From NCBI GenBank assembly GCA_934167755.1, contig CAKPLT010000009.1:5882-69881 (forward strand): a DNA stretch of 64,000 nt. The letters run 5' to 3'. This document shows, piece by piece, positions 63,932 to 64,000 of this stretch. The first letter of the stretch is position 1. Every line of letters starts with the position of its first letter. The position numbers and the translations under genes were made by a program. Origin of the DNA: an uncultured Clostridia bacterium (GTDB lineage Bacteria; Bacillota; Clostridia; TANB77; CAG-508). The notes under the pieces are model-generated. The model made no database searches. It was not told where the DNA came from and was given only the letters and a program-made list of their open reading frames with translations.

Positions 63932-64000
63932 CTATGTCAATAGTTGGGGTGGAAAACTTTAAAAGTTTTCTGCCTCAGCTTTTTTAGTACAATTTAATGT
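63932..64000. mobile_element. Possible edge of an ISL3-like insertion sequence
   Basis: GGCTCTATGTCAATAGTTGG followed by GGTGG, right after the cvpA gene, resembles the terminal inverted repeats of ISL3-family elements as I remember them. A hairpin GAAAACTTT/AAAGTTTTC and a T-run follow, which could alternatively be the cvpA terminator. No transposase is inside the window. Confidence 0.4.

Overview
The window is very AT-rich chromosomal DNA of a low-GC Firmicute, most likely an anaerobic Clostridia member of the uncultured gut type. Supporting signs are the radA-disA pair, the canonical ylxM-ffh-rpsP-khpA-rimM-trmD-rplS operon, a SigH-type sigma factor, a BofC-like protein, strong AGGAGG ribosome binding sites, TTG/GTG starts and TTGACA-17-TATAAT promoters. 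I see no prophage, CRISPR array or complete insertion sequence. Genes are dense and in short operons, most on the + strand.

Layout: 0-4.6 kb, a small membrane protein, radA, disA, an anchored cyclophilin (with a probable frameshifted tail) and rpsT. 4.7-7.1 kb, a membrane-anchored XRE regulator with LemA and a DUF3137-like protein. 7.3-11.3 kb, rpiB, a WecA/TagO-type transferase, mscL with a zinc ribbon, hslO and ppaC. 11.4-20.6 kb, two glycosyltransferases, an SH3/NlpC-P60 wall hydrolase, comEC, a BofC-like protein, a GH3 hexosaminidase and an M18 aminopeptidase. 20.9-25.7 kb, a truncated signal peptidase, a Rieske-flavoprotein, an unknown gene pair, a tryptophan-heptad coiled-coil protein and a small P-loop kinase. 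25.8-26.9 kb, a long non-coding RNA with its own promoter directly upstream of an OapA-like membrane protein, read as an OLE RNA locus. 27-33.6 kb, a GNAT-like plus cytoplasmic M23 pair, ruvA-rarA, two half-size TSUP permeases and small proteins. 33.7-38.9 kb, murI, sigH, an anchored protein, a phosphodiester glycosidase, cmk and an HD hydrolase. 39-43.6 kb, the SRP/ribosome operon. 43.8-44.5 kb, a convergent pair of paralogous small membrane proteins made by an inverted duplication. 44.8-54.9 kb, a Lon-like protease, an OGG1-type glycosylase, leuS, an HD protein, topB and an unknown gene whose ribosome binding site lies in switch-like inverted repeats. 55-64 kb, tRNA-Lys(CTT), an ABC-F protein, a Gld-type ABC transporter, a YkvI-like transporter, a DUF5711-like protein and CvpA, ending in what looks like the edge of an ISL3-like element.

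The most unusual content lies between genes. Three families of dispersed intergenic repeats are present (three, two and two copies). Each folds into hairpins and shows compensatory base changes between copies. The best is a core of about 141 nt present twice in opposite orientation around 29.1 and 32.0 kb. Its internal stems covary, and each copy is enclosed in long self-complementary arms whose sequences are unrelated between copies. I do not recognise these families and consider them, with the OLE locus and the switch-like leader at 54.95 kb, the best candidates for undescribed biology here.
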